Shown: positions 1 through 8,947 of the stretch, piece by piece
Position numbering within the stretch: the stretch's first letter is position 1
How the letters are laid out: every line of letters starts with the position of its first letter
Source of the DNA: an uncultured Arachnia sp.
GTDB taxonomy: Bacteria; Actinomycetota; Actinomycetes; Propionibacteriales; Propionibacteriaceae
Direction of reading: 5' to 3'
Length of the DNA stretch: 64,000 bases
NCBI GenBank assembly: GCA_947493995.1
Contig: CANLTJ010000006.1
Span: 1-64,000 of the forward strand
Notes under the pieces: generated by a model
What the model was told of the DNA's origin: nothing
What the model saw: only the letters and a program-made list of their open reading frames with translations
Database searches by the model: none
Translations under genes and position numbers: made by a program

Positions 1-317
1 CCTTTACCGAGGCTCGTGCCTGCTTTGTGTCACCGACACGCCCTCACACCGGATTACCTACTGGCGGAACCTCTAAGTTGCCTCTCAATGATCGTCCTGG
101 AAGCGTCCAATAGCTGGCCTCAGCATGCTCAGGGTGATGTCCGCCCGGACGCCCTCATGTTGGTCCATTACTACGGATGTGAACCGCAGCAGTGTTGCTG
201 TCCGGTAACGACTCACATCTGGTGCTTGCGCCGGGCGGCTCACTCAGCTTATGGTCATTCCTGAGACCTGAACCATCTGTCAGGTTTGACATCGACGTCA
301 ATCATGGGAGGTACACA
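1..317. other. upstream region of the liv/ketone-body operon, no gene supported
   Basis: I see no convincing gene here. A short open frame at 16-264 has no ribosome site and an unremarkable composition. The stretch ends in a ribosome-binding site (GGGAGG, 306-311) for the lipoprotein gene starting at 318. It also holds a palindrome at 266-285, listed separately. The operon promoter should lie here, but I could not assign -35 and -10 boxes with confidence. A TTGACA at 286-291 is too close to the start codon to serve as a normal -35. Confidence 0.5.
266..285. promoter_or_regulatory. candidate operator, inverted repeat upstream of livK
   Basis: A perfect 6-bp inverted repeat, ACCTGA (266-271) and TCAGGT (280-285), is separated by 8 bp. 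It lies 32 bp before the first start codon of the operon. Size and position fit the operator of a TetR-family repressor, and one is encoded inside this operon (6625-7284). The link between the two is inference. Confidence 0.4.
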
Positions 318-1544
318 ATGCGTGCTACCAAGAAGTACCTGGCACCGGCGATTCTCGCCGCGGCCGCACTGGTGATGACCGGTTGCGCACCCGAAACCGG
401 GAGTGACACGGGAGACACCGTTGAGCCCGGTGCCACCACTTCCGAGAGCGTTGCGGCAGGTGAAGCAGTCCCCGTCGGGATGATCACCTCGCTGACGGGA
501 CCGCTTGCGGCCTACGGCGAAGCCTACGAAGCGGGCTTTGAGGCGGGCCTCGACTACGCCACGGACGGCACCGGAGCCGTCGATGGCCGAGAACTGGACA
601 TCAGCTGGATCGACGACCAGGGCAACCCAGACACCGCCGTCACCCAGGCGAAGGATCTGATCGGCCAGGGCTATCAGATCATTGCCGGTACGGTCTCCTC
701 CGGCGTAGCAGGGCCGCTCGCAGAGCAGGCCGCCCAGAACCAGATCCTGTTCATCTCCGGCCCAGCCGCTGCAGACACCATCACCGGCATCAATGACTAC
801 ACCTTCCGCTCCGGCCGTCAGACGTACCAGGACGTCGCAACGGCCGGGTCGTTCGTGGAGGATCTCGACGGCAAGAAGGTCGTCGTATTCGCCCAGGACA
901 ACGCCTTCGGCCAGGGCAACCTTGCCGCAGTGCAGGCGGTCCTGGGTGGCGAGGGCGCTGAGGTGCAGGACGTGCTGGTCGCCGAGGACGCCACCGAGTT
1001 CACTCCCTTTGCCCAGCAGCTCGCTGACGCCGACCCGGACCTCATCTTCGTCGCCTGGGCCGGCGCCAGCTCCGGCGCCATGTGGACCGCGCTTGAGCAG
1101 CAACAGGTTTTCGACGTGGCCCCCGTGGTCACCGGGCTCGGTGATGTCTCCACCTACGGCGCCTTCGGCGACGCGAGCGGCAGCATCAGCTTCCTGACTC
1201 ACTACTTCGATGGCGCCACCGACACTGAGGCGGCCATGGCCATGAAGGAGTACCTCGAAGCCGAGGAGAAAGTGGTGGACCTCTTCTCCCCCGACGGTTT
1301 CGTCGCGGCACAGATGATCGTCCACGCCGTCCGTGAGGGAGGCGACACCGTCGACGGCATGATCGAGGCACTTGAAGGCTGGACCTTCGATTCGGTCAAG
1401 GGCGAGATCACGGTCCGCGCCGAGGACCACGCCATGATCCAGGACATGTTCCAGGTCAAGCTCGTCGATGACGGCGGCACCTGGACGCCCGAGTTGGTCG
1501 AGACGGTTGAGGCCGACAGCGTCGCACCGCCTGTTAGCGAGTGA
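318..1544 (+). CDS. livK: ABC transporter substrate-binding lipoprotein, HAAT/Liv type
   Basis: This is the extracytoplasmic binding lipoprotein of a HAAT-family ABC importer, 408 residues. The start at 318 is chosen over an upstream in-frame start because GGGAGG precedes it and the product then begins with a normal signal peptide. A basic N-terminus (MRATKK) is followed by a hydrophobic stretch and a lipobox ending TGC, with Cys23 as the lipidated residue. After an acidic Ser/Thr-rich linker comes a type I periplasmic-binding fold (Peripla_BP_6), recognisable from the early VGMITSLTGPLAAYGE segment. It leads the operon, followed by both ATPases and both permeases. Family members bind branched-chain amino acids, amides, short-chain acids or aromatic acids. 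The downstream ketone-body enzymes suggest a hydroxy or keto acid rather than leucine, so the symbol is by family only. Confidence 0.88.
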   Translation: MRATKKYLAPAILAAAALVMTGCAPETGSDTGDTVEPGATTSESVAAGEAVPVGMITSLTGPLAAYGEAYEAGFEAGLDYATDGTGAVDGRELDISWIDDQGNPDTAVTQAKDLIGQGYQIIAGTVSSGVAGPLAEQAAQNQILFISGPAAADTITGINDYTFRSGRQTYQDVATAGSFVEDLDGKKVVVFAQDNAFGQGNLAAVQAVLGGEGAEVQDVLVAEDATEFTPFAQQLADADPDLIFVAWAGASSGAMWTALEQQQVFDVAPVVTGLGDVSTYGAFGDASGSISFLTHYFDGATDTEAAMAMKEYLEAEEKVVDLFSPDGFVAAQMIVHAVREGGDTVDGMIEALEGWTFDSVKGEITVRAEDHAMIQDMFQVKLVDDGGTWTPELVETVEADSVAPPVSE

Positions 1545-1551
1545 CCGCTGC

Positions 1552-2307
1552 ATGACATCCCAGGCGGCGCTCGACATCGAGCACATCGGACTCCAGATCG
1601 GCGGTGCACGCATTCTCCATGACGTGACTCTCGCCGTCGCTGAAGGGGAAATGCTCGGCGTGATCGGACCCAATGGTGCCGGCAAGACGACTCTGTTCAA
1701 CGTCATCTCCGGCGTCATGACACCCACCACGGGAGTAGTCCGGCTCGCTGGGCGCGACCTGTCCCGGGAACCGATCCATCGTCGGGCCCGCCTGGGTATC
1801 GGCAGGACCTTCCAGACCTCCAGCCTCTTCATGGGGCTGAGCGTGCTGGAGAACGTACGGATGGCTGCGCAGACCCGGCTGGGAGGGGCAACCAAGCTCT
1901 TCGCCTTTCCCCACTCCGGGGATGCGGCCAACGCCGTCGCGCGGGAACGCCTCATCGAGGTGGATCTCGCGCATCACAGTGACAGCGAGGCGGGGTCCCT
2001 CTCCCACGGCGACAAGCGAAAGCTGGAAATCGCGATGCTGCTCGCCAGCGACCCGTCGGTGATCCTGCTCGACGAGCCCATGGCGGGCGTCTCCTCCGGC
2101 GACGTCCCGGCACTCAGCGACGTCATCCGTCGCCTTCACCACGGCGGCCGAACAGTGCTGATGGTGGAGCATCACATGGACGTCGTCCTGGGGCTCGTTG
2201 ATCGGGTGGCCGTCATGCACCACGGCGAGCTGCTCGCCTGCGACACCCCGGACGCCGTGATGGCCGATGAGCGCGTCCAATCCGCCTACCTGGGAGATGC
2301 ACTGTGA
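1552..2307 (+). CDS. livG: ABC transporter ATP-binding protein, LivG type
   Basis: One of the two cytoplasmic ATPases of the HAAT importer, 251 residues. Walker A GPNGAGKTT is at residues 39-47, followed by the LivG-like NVISGVMTPTTG stretch. The signature region reads LSHGDKRKLEIA, and Walker B with the D-loop reads VILLDEPMAGVS. The usual LSGG is LSHG, which is typical of LivG proteins (LSYG/LPYG). The ATG at 1552 lies 7 bp after the binding-protein stop. An upstream in-frame start inside livK is rejected because it adds residues that do not fit the family. The end overlaps livF as GTGA. Confidence 0.92.
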   Translation: MTSQAALDIEHIGLQIGGARILHDVTLAVAEGEMLGVIGPNGAGKTTLFNVISGVMTPTTGVVRLAGRDLSREPIHRRARLGIGRTFQTSSLFMGLSVLENVRMAAQTRLGGATKLFAFPHSGDAANAVARERLIEVDLAHHSDSEAGSLSHGDKRKLEIAMLLASDPSVILLDEPMAGVSSGDVPALSDVIRRLHHGGRTVLMVEHHMDVVLGLVDRVAVMHHGELLACDTPDAVMADERVQSAYLGDAL

Positions 2308-3032
2308 CGGAGATCACGCAGCCCAACGACATCCTGACCGTGTCGCATCTCAGCGGCAGGATCGGCGGCCAGCAGGTGGTTGAAGATGTCAGCTTCTCCG
2401 TCCCCTCGCGCGGCGTCACCGCCATCATTGGCCGCAACGGTGTGGGCAAGACCAGCACCATCAAGGCCATCCTCGGACTGATCGACCGCTCCGGAGACGT
2501 CAGATTCGACGGGGACCGCATCGACGCACTACCCACGCACCGCATCGTTCAGCGTGGCGTCGGGTACGTACCCGAGGACCGCGAGGTGTTCAGCATGCTC
2601 TCGGTGGAGGAGAACCTTCGCCTCGCAGAACGCGACGATTCACCGCGGCGAGACCTCGTCGCCGATCTCTTTCCGGACCTCGTGCAGCGGCGCGCCCAGC
2701 GTGCTGGCACCCTCTCAGGCGGACAGCAGCAAATGGTGTCGCTCGCCCGCGCACTCATCAATTCCAACAGGCTCCTGATGGTGGACGAACCCACCAAGGG
2801 GCTCGCCCCACGGATCGTCGCCGAGATGACGTCTGCCCTGGAAGTGGCGGCCCAGAGCGTGCCAGTCCTGCTGGTGGAGCAGAACGTGCCCGTGATCCGG
2901 CGGCTCGCTGAACGGGTGGTGGTCATTGAAGGCGGCCGCGTCGTCCACACCGGCGATGCCGCCAGCGTCGTCAACGACGAGGGCGAACTGCACCGTTTCC
3001 TCGGCGTCAGCACAGGTGGGAGTCACGCATGA
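2304..3032 (+). CDS. livF: ABC transporter ATP-binding protein, LivF type
   Basis: Second ATPase of the HAAT importer, 242 residues. It starts with GTG overlapping the livG stop by four bases, so translation is probably coupled. Walker A GRNGVGKTS is at residues 43-51. The sequence GVGYVPEDREVFSMLSVEENL is the usual LivF region after the Q-loop, followed by the signature LSGGQQQMVSLARAL and Walker B LLMVDEPTKGLAP. It pairs with LivG to power transport. The livH start overlaps its stop as ATGA. Confidence 0.92.
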   Translation: MTEITQPNDILTVSHLSGRIGGQQVVEDVSFSVPSRGVTAIIGRNGVGKTSTIKAILGLIDRSGDVRFDGDRIDALPTHRIVQRGVGYVPEDREVFSMLSVEENLRLAERDDSPRRDLVADLFPDLVQRRAQRAGTLSGGQQQMVSLARALINSNRLLMVDEPTKGLAPRIVAEMTSALEVAAQSVPVLLVEQNVPVIRRLAERVVVIEGGRVVHTGDAASVVNDEGELHRFLGVSTGGSHA

Positions 3033-3904
3033 GCACCGTGATTCTGTTGCTCGTGACCGGCCTTGGGCTGGGCGCGCTCTACTTCCTCGTGGCCGCCGGC
3101 CTGTCACTCATCTACGGCCTGATGGGCGTTCTCAACTTCGCCCACGGCTCCTTCCTGACCATCGGCGCCTTCGCCGGTTTCGAACTGTCACGCCGCATCG
3201 GCGACGGCTCCTGGACAGCGCTGATCGCCTCCATGGCGTTGGGTGCGCTCGTCGGCATGGTGGTGGCCGCCCTGACGGAGTTCTTCCTCATCCGCCCGCT
3301 GTACACGCGCCACATAGAACAAGTGCTGGTGACGGTGGGACTGGCACTGGCCAGCGTCGCCCTCTTCGAGGGCATCTGGGGCACCGATCCCATCTACACC
3401 GCGAAGCCCGCACTGCTGCGGAAGACGACGCTGATCCTCGGCGCCCGCATCCCCAACGACCGATTCCTGCTGATCGGCTGCGCCATCCTGGTACTCCTGG
3501 CCATCGTGATCTTCCTCAAGAAGACCCGCTACGGCCTGATCATCCGGGCAGGTGTGGAGAACCGGTCCATGGTGACGGCGCTGGGCATCGACGTGCGACG
3601 CGCCTTCACACTCGTGTTCGCCATTGGAGGCGCCGCCGCAGGGCTGGGCGGAGTACTCGCCAGCGTCTACTACGGATACGTCTCGGCCCACATCGGTGGC
3701 TCGCTGCTCATCTTCGCCTTCATCGTGACTGTGATCGGAGGTCTGGGATCACTCGCGGGCGCCGCCGTCGCGTCGGTGCTGGTGGCGCTGTTGCAGCAAT
3801 TCGCGAACTTCTACGTCGGCGGCACCGGAGACCTCGCCGTTGTGCTCGCGCTCGCCGCCGTACTGCTGATCCGCCCACGCGGGCTGATGGGAAAGAAGAC
3901 ATGA
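3029..3904 (+). CDS. livH: ABC transporter permease, LivH type
   Basis: Inner-membrane permease of the HAAT importer, 291 residues with about eight hydrophobic segments. The motif YGLMGVLNFAHGSF near residues 30-43 is the classic LivH signature. A GLGG/LGSLAGA stretch near the C-terminus matches the permease loop that contacts the ATPases. The ATG overlaps the livF stop (ATGA), and the gene runs into livM with another ATGA overlap. The length is normal for the family. Confidence 0.92.
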   Translation: MSTVILLLVTGLGLGALYFLVAAGLSLIYGLMGVLNFAHGSFLTIGAFAGFELSRRIGDGSWTALIASMALGALVGMVVAALTEFFLIRPLYTRHIEQVLVTVGLALASVALFEGIWGTDPIYTAKPALLRKTTLILGARIPNDRFLLIGCAILVLLAIVIFLKKTRYGLIIRAGVENRSMVTALGIDVRRAFTLVFAIGGAAAGLGGVLASVYYGYVSAHIGGSLLIFAFIVTVIGGLGSLAGAAVASVLVALLQQFANFYVGGTGDLAVVLALAAVLLIRPRGLMGKKT

Positions 3905-5052
3905 GCGCCTTCATGACCCCTCAAACGCTCGCAACGGATGAGGGCACCCCGCCCCCGAGCCCCCTGAAGAAATGGCTACCCGTGGCCCTCGGCGTCGTGC
4001 TCGTCGTGTTCACCGCAATGCTGCCGCTGCTGAACATCTCCGTCCCCGGGGTCTTTCCCGGCCCCACCTACACCCCGGGAACGCTGCAGTTGCTGGCCTA
4101 CGCCATGCTGATCTCGGCCCTGGCACTGAGCTACCGGATCATCTTCGGCGTGGGCGGCATGCTGTCCTTCGGGCACGCGTTGTTCTTCGCCGCCGGGGCT
4201 TACGGGTTGGGCATCGCGCTGGAGATGCTCGCCCCCGCCACACTTCCCTCGTCTGTGATCTTCTTCGCTGCACTGCTCATCACGCTGGTCTTCGCCTTCG
4301 TGCTCGCCACCGTCACAGGTGCTCTTGCGCTGCGCGTGGGTGGCATCTCGTTCGCGATGGTCACGCTTGCGTTTGCGCAGGCGGGATCCGTGGTGATCCG
4401 ACGCAACCCGGGCCGCACCACCGGCGGCGACGAGGGACTCGCACTCGACATCACCCACGTCCCCGACGCACTCGTGGGCGTGGTCAACACCCGCAACCTC
4501 TTCTGGGTGGCGCTGCTGATCCTGGTGATCGCCTACCTCGTGGCGTTGTGGCTCGAGAAGTCCCGGGCTGGTCACGTTGCGGCAGCCGGGCGTGAGAATG
4601 AACTGCGGGTTCGTGTGCTCGGGCTGCGTCCTTACCTCGTCAAACTGCTTGTCTTCACCGTCGCAGGCGTGCTGGCCGCCATCTCGGGCATGGGATACCT
4701 GCTCCTGCAGAGCACCGCCTCCCCCCGAGTGGCGACGGCGGACTTCACGCTGACATTGCTGGTCATCGTCGTGCTGGGCGGTGTGGGCATGCGGTGGGGA
4801 GCGATCGTCGGCGGCATGATCTACACGCTGCTGGATCAGCGACTGACCGCCCTGGCTGGCTCCAACGCGGTGAACTCGCTGCCCGGTTTCCTCCGGGTGC
4901 CCCTGTCGGAGCCCCTGTTCATTCTGGGAACATTGTTCATCCTCGTCGTGATGTTCTTTCCCGGCGGGATCGCCGGGATCGGCAAGCGACTCAGTGACAG
5001 GAAGCGCCCGGCCACGACGGGCGGCAAGGGGGCCCACGATGAGCCAGCATGA
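3901..5052 (+). CDS. livM: ABC transporter permease, LivM type
   Basis: Second permease of the HAAT importer, 383 residues. The ATG at 3901 overlaps the livH stop by four bases. The same frame is open far upstream, but only inside livH, so the longer reading is discarded. After a short cytoplasmic head come multiple membrane segments and the LivM motifs GVGGMLSFGHALFFAAGAY and VVLGGVGMRWG. The C-terminus is a basic tail (SDRKRP). With LivH it forms the channel. The next gene starts inside its last codons. Confidence 0.9.
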   Translation: MSAFMTPQTLATDEGTPPPSPLKKWLPVALGVVLVVFTAMLPLLNISVPGVFPGPTYTPGTLQLLAYAMLISALALSYRIIFGVGGMLSFGHALFFAAGAYGLGIALEMLAPATLPSSVIFFAALLITLVFAFVLATVTGALALRVGGISFAMVTLAFAQAGSVVIRRNPGRTTGGDEGLALDITHVPDALVGVVNTRNLFWVALLILVIAYLVALWLEKSRAGHVAAAGRENELRVRVLGLRPYLVKLLVFTVAGVLAAISGMGYLLLQSTASPRVATADFTLTLLVIVVLGGVGMRWGAIVGGMIYTLLDQRLTALAGSNAVNSLPGFLRVPLSEPLFILGTLFILVVMFFPGGIAGIGKRLSDRKRPATTGGKGAHDEPA

Positions 5053-6628
5053 TGCAGCACTAACTCCGGAGGACGCGGAGTTCACCGGACTGCACACACT
5101 TGGCCGCTGGACCAGCGACCGTGCCCGCGCAACGCCCGACCGGGTTGCCGTGGATGACCGCGGAGTCCGCATCACCTACGCAGAGCTCGACCGACGGGCC
5201 GCCGCCCTGGCCGCTGACTTCGTCGATGCCGGCCTGCCACTGGGTTCCCGGGTGGCCACAATCACCGGCAACAGCGCCGACCACGTGGTGGTGTTCTTCG
5301 CATGCGCCAAGGCTGGCCTGGTTCTCGTGCCGCTGTCCTGGCGATTGTCGCCCCGAGAACTGGCCGAGCAACTGCACGTCGCAGAACCGGCCATCCTCCT
5401 GATCGAGGATGAGTTCCGCACGCTTGCCCGCTCCGCCACATCCCGCCTTGCACACACCATCCCCACCACGGGCCTGGGATCCCAGGGCATCGAGGTCGAG
5501 GTACCCGCGCTGCTCACGGAAGTGTCGTCGCAATGGCGTCGCGCCGTCGGTGACGATGACCCCCTGCTGATCATTTTCACCTCGGGCACCACGGGTGCAG
5601 CGAGGGGTGCCGTGCTCACCCACTCCAACTGCTTCTGGACCAATCTGTCCCTCTCCCGGATCGCCGAGATCACCTCCCGCGACGTGGTGCTCGCGATGAT
5701 GCCGGAGTACCATGTGGGCGGCTGGAACATCCAGCCCCTCCTGGCATGGTGGCAGGGCGCCACGGTGGTGCTGGAGCGGACGTTCGATCCGGCCCGGGTG
5801 CTCCACCTGATCGCCGAGCGGGGCATCACCACGATGATGGGTGTACCTACTAACTACCTGTTCCTTTCGCAGCATCCGGACTTCGAACGGGCGAATCTGT
5901 CCACGCTTCGACACGCCATCGTCGGCGGGGCACCCATGCCCGCACCTCTTCTCCGAACCTGGCATGCTCGGGGAGTTGCGCTCACCCAGGGCTACGGGCT
6001 CACGGAGGCCTCCCCCAACGTCCTGTGTCTGGCCGATGAGGATGCCCGACGACGGGCGGGTTCAGCCGGTAAACCGTACCCACACGTCGACGTCGCCCTC
6101 GCTGATCCCGTCACAGGCGAGTTGCTCACGGGTGCGGCCCGGGGGGAGCTGCTCGTGCGCGGACCCGGCGTGTTCGCCGGATACTTCCGGGATCCGGAAG
6201 CCACACGCCTGGCGGTCCGCGACGGCTGGCTGCACACCGGTGACGTGGTGGACAGGGATGCCGATGGCTTCTACACGATCGTGGACCGTCTCGGAGACAT
6301 CTACATCTCCGGTGGAGAGAGCATCGCGCCAGCCGAGGTGGAAAGTGTCTTGGCCCAGCACCCTGCTGTGGCGGACGTCGCCGTCGTCGGCGTGGAGAAC
6401 GAGCGGTGGGGTGAAGTGGGGGTGGCCTGGATCGTCATGCGGCGCGGCGCCACGACAGATGACGAGGACCTGCGCGCCCACGCATCGCACAACTTGGCCC
6501 GCTTCAAGGTGCCCCACGAGTTCCGATTCGTCCCAGCCATTCCGCGCTCCGCCAGCAGCAAGGTGCTGCGCCGTCACCTTCTCAAGTCCTGGATCGACGA
6601 ACGTGAGACCTCGAGGAGCACCCCATGA
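5039..6628 (+). CDS. AMP-forming acyl-CoA synthetase/ligase
   Basis: A 529-residue member of the ANL adenylating superfamily, expected to convert a carboxylic acid, ATP and CoA into an acyl-CoA. The phosphate-binding loop reads FTSGTTGAARGAVLTHSN (usual TSGTTGxPKGV). The A5 motif is GYGLTEASPNV. The hinge region GWLHTGDVVDRDADGFYTIVD is followed by RLGDIYISGGESIAPAEVE. The catalytic A10 lysine lies in SASSKVLRRHL near the end. The ATG at 5039 overlaps livM by 14 bp and has a purine-rich GGCAAGGGGG upstream. Context suggests an imported short-chain hydroxy or keto acid, but substrate cannot be read from sequence; medium-chain fatty acids remain possible. Confidence 0.88.
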   Translation: MSQHDAALTPEDAEFTGLHTLGRWTSDRARATPDRVAVDDRGVRITYAELDRRAAALAADFVDAGLPLGSRVATITGNSADHVVVFFACAKAGLVLVPLSWRLSPRELAEQLHVAEPAILLIEDEFRTLARSATSRLAHTIPTTGLGSQGIEVEVPALLTEVSSQWRRAVGDDDPLLIIFTSGTTGAARGAVLTHSNCFWTNLSLSRIAEITSRDVVLAMMPEYHVGGWNIQPLLAWWQGATVVLERTFDPARVLHLIAERGITTMMGVPTNYLFLSQHPDFERANLSTLRHAIVGGAPMPAPLLRTWHARGVALTQGYGLTEASPNVLCLADEDARRRAGSAGKPYPHVDVALADPVTGELLTGAARGELLVRGPGVFAGYFRDPEATRLAVRDGWLHTGDVVDRDADGFYTIVDRLGDIYISGGESIAPAEVESVLAQHPAVADVAVVGVENERWGEVGVAWIVMRRGATTDDEDLRAHASHNLARFKVPHEFRFVPAIPRSASSKVLRRHLLKSWIDERETSRSTP

Positions 6629-7284
6629 CCAACGCTCCCCGCACCGCGAAGGGCCGCGAGACCCGCCAGCGGATCCTTGCCGCCGCCGAGGTGGTCTTCG
6701 CGCGCCATGGCTACCACGAAGCGTCGGTGACGCGGATCACCGAGCACGCAGGTGTGGGCCAAGGAACCTTCTATCTGTACTTCGCCTCCAAGCTGGACCT
6801 GTTCGAGGCACTCGTCGACGACCTCAACCGTCGCGTCAGGCGAGCCATGAGCGAGGCTTCCCGCGCCGCCCCCAACCGCATCGACGCCGAGCGTGCCGGC
6901 TTTCGCGCATTCTTCCGATTCACCGCGGAACATCCGGCTCTGTATCGCATCGTACGAGAGGCAGAACTCGTTTCCCCCGGTGCACTGCGGCTCCACTACG
7001 GGCGCATCGTCGACGGCTACATCGAGGGCCTGAGGCAGGCCGGTGACGCCGGTGAGATCGGCGACATCGACCCCACCGTCGCAGCATGGGCACTCATGGG
7101 CGTCGGCGAGATGATCGGGATGCGCTGGGTGCTCTGGCCCGACGGCGACACCGGAGACGATTCGGACCCCCTCGCCAGCGGTACCAGCGAAGTCCCCGAG
7201 GAGGTGTTCGAGCAGATGATGCTCTTCATCGGGCGCGCACTCGGACGCCCCGAAGAACCTGCACGAGAAGGAGAACCGCAATGA
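6625..7284 (+). CDS. TetR/AcrR family transcriptional regulator
   Basis: A 219-residue regulator encoded within the operon it probably controls. The N-terminal helix-turn-helix spans about residues 11-57: TRQRILAAAEVVFARHGYHE, then the recognition region ITEHAGVGQGTFYLYFASK, the standard TetR_N pattern. The C-terminal two thirds is an alpha-helical ligand domain containing FFRFTAEHPALYRIVREAE. The start overlaps the acyl-CoA synthetase stop (ATGA) and its stop overlaps the next gene (ATGA). An acyl-CoA or acid ligand is plausible. The inverted repeat at 266-285 is the best nearby operator candidate. Confidence 0.9.
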   Translation: MTNAPRTAKGRETRQRILAAAEVVFARHGYHEASVTRITEHAGVGQGTFYLYFASKLDLFEALVDDLNRRVRRAMSEASRAAPNRIDAERAGFRAFFRFTAEHPALYRIVREAELVSPGALRLHYGRIVDGYIEGLRQAGDAGEIGDIDPTVAAWALMGVGEMIGMRWVLWPDGDTGDDSDPLASGTSEVPEEVFEQMMLFIGRALGRPEEPAREGEPQ

Positions 7285-8027
7285 TCGATCTCACTGGTCG
7301 ACGCGCCGTCATTACGGGAGGCGCCAGCGGCATCGGCGCGGCGTGCGCCCGGGCGTTCGCCAACGCCGGAGCGCATGTCACCATCCTCGATCTGAACGGC
7401 GATGGCGCCCGTGCGGTGGCCAGTGAACTCGGTGGAGAAGCCCGCGAGATCGATCTCGGCGACACCGCCGCCCTGGCCGATCTGGAACTGGACTGCGACA
7501 TCCTCGTCAACAACGCCGGCATCCAGAGCGTCTCGCCCATTGAAGAGTTCAACCCCGCCCAGTTCTCGTTGATCCTGCGCATCATGCTGGAGGTGCCGTT
7601 CCTGCTGGTGAGAGCAGCGCTGCCGGGCATGTACGAGCGCGGATTCGGGCGCATCCTGAACATCTCCAGCGTGCACGGGCTCCGCGCCTCGGCCTTCAAG
7701 TCCGCCTACGTCGCGGCCAAGCATGGCTTGGAGGGCCTGTCCAAGGTCACCGCACTGGAGGGCGGGCCCCATGGCGTGACCAGCAACTGCCTCAACCCTG
7801 CCTATGTGAACACGCCCCTGGTACAGAAGCAGATCGCGGACCAGGCCCGCATCCACCACATCGAAGAGGACGACGTCATCAGCCATATCATGCTGACCGA
7901 GAGTGCCATCAAACGCCTGGTAGAGCCGCATGAGGTGGCAAGCCTCGCGGTGTGGCTCTCCAGCGAGGATGCTGGCATGGTCACCGGCGCCAGCTACACG
8001 ATGGATGGGGGGTGGACGGCGCGATGA
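7281..8027 (+). CDS. bdhA: D-3-hydroxybutyrate dehydrogenase, SDR family
   Basis: NAD-dependent short-chain dehydrogenase, 248 residues, expected to oxidise (R)-3-hydroxybutyrate to acetoacetate. The nucleotide-binding motif TGGASGIG follows the first strand. NNAG is followed by IQSVSPIEEF, a stretch characteristic of bacterial 3-hydroxybutyrate dehydrogenases. The catalytic set is Ser in NISSVHG and Tyr/Lys in SAYVAAK. The later NPAYVNTPLVQKQI also matches this subfamily. The ATG at 7281 overlaps the tetR stop, and longer upstream readings run through tetR. The CoA-transferase two genes downstream would activate the acetoacetate produced. Confidence 0.88.
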   Translation: MIDLTGRRAVITGGASGIGAACARAFANAGAHVTILDLNGDGARAVASELGGEAREIDLGDTAALADLELDCDILVNNAGIQSVSPIEEFNPAQFSLILRIMLEVPFLLVRAALPGMYERGFGRILNISSVHGLRASAFKSAYVAAKHGLEGLSKVTALEGGPHGVTSNCLNPAYVNTPLVQKQIADQARIHHIEEDDVISHIMLTESAIKRLVEPHEVASLAVWLSSEDAGMVTGASYTMDGGWTAR

Positions 8028-8947
8028 CTACGTACACGAGCCTGCGCGTTCCCGTGCGGGGCGGTGATATTGCCGGAGGCATCTGGACGCCGGAGGTGGG
8101 TGCCGACCGTCCCCCTGTTCTGGCAATCCACGGCATTACCGCGTCCCATCTCAGCTGGCCGCTGGTGGCGGAACAGCTGGGAACACGCGTGGTGGCGCTG
8201 GATCTCCGCGGCCGTGGCCGCAGCAACAAACTGCCGGGCCCCTTCGACCTGCGGTCATATGCGGAGGACATGCGCACAGTCATGGACCATCTCGCACTGG
8301 AGCGAGTCGTGGTGGCGGGCCACTCCATGGGTGCATTCGTGGCCGTGTGTCTGGCCCAGATGGAACCGGCCCGTGTCGCCTCACTGGTACTGATCGACGG
8401 CGGGTTGCCCCTCGCCCCGCCCGCCGGTGTGGCACCCGAGGACCTTCCCGCGCTGGTGCTCGGCCCGGCACTGGAGCGGCTGTCCATGACGTTCACCTCG
8501 CGCGCCGAGTACGCGCACTTCTGGCGTTCACATCCCGCGCTGGGACCGTACTGGAACGACACCATCGAGGCCTACGTCGACTACGACCTCGACGGCACCC
8601 CACCCCACCTGTCACCCTCGTCGAACCCGGATGCCGTCGCAGAGAACGCGCTGCAACTGGACGGGGAGGGAGGCTACAGCGAGGCGCTGGTCGGACTGAG
8701 CGTGCCCGTCGACTTCCTGCACGCGCCACGCGGACTGGCCGACCAGGTGCCGCCCCTGTATCCGAACGCGGACATCTCCCGACTGGCCGAACACCTCCCG
8801 GGGATCTGCTTCCACGAGATCGACGACGTCAACCACTACACGATCGTGCTGGGACCTGGCGGCGCAGCACAGGTCGCAGCAGTCATCGAGAACCGGGTCA
8901 GTGAGGAACAGGCCGCCCGGGCGGCGTCCACGGAGGTCAGCACATGA
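8024..8947 (+). CDS. alpha/beta hydrolase
   Basis: A 307-residue alpha/beta-fold hydrolase without a signal peptide. The oxyanion region is AIHGITASHLSW, the nucleophile elbow is GHSMGA (Ser), DLRGRGRS follows the third strand, and a C-terminal DDVNHYT supplies the likely catalytic His. A lid inserts between the Ser and the last acid. The start overlaps bdhA by ATGA and the stop overlaps the CoA-transferase subunit by ATGA. By context it may hydrolyse esters or oligomers of hydroxy acids, or an acyl-CoA. It could equally be a lactonase or haloperoxidase-like member. Confidence 0.82.
   Translation: MTTYTSLRVPVRGGDIAGGIWTPEVGADRPPVLAIHGITASHLSWPLVAEQLGTRVVALDLRGRGRSNKLPGPFDLRSYAEDMRTVMDHLALERVVVAGHSMGAFVAVCLAQMEPARVASLVLIDGGLPLAPPAGVAPEDLPALVLGPALERLSMTFTSRAEYAHFWRSHPALGPYWNDTIEAYVDYDLDGTPPHLSPSSNPDAVAENALQLDGEGGYSEALVGLSVPVDFLHAPRGLADQVPPLYPNADISRLAEHLPGICFHEIDDVNHYTIVLGPGGAAQVAAVIENRVSEEQAARAASTEVST

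Noticed and set aside
16..264. 82-residue open frame before livK
   Set aside because: No ribosome site, mixed composition rich in Cys/His without a family pattern, and it lies where the operon promoter should be.
286..291. TTGACA as a -35 box for livK
   Set aside because: It lies only 27 bp before the start codon, leaving no room for a -10 element and the ribosome site.
255..1955. 566-residue antisense open frame across livK and livG
   Set aside because: It is the shadow of strongly recognisable genes on the other strand, common in high-GC DNA.
3976..5175. 399-residue antisense open frame across livM
   Set aside because: Low-complexity His/Gly/Gln-rich translation opposite a clear permease.
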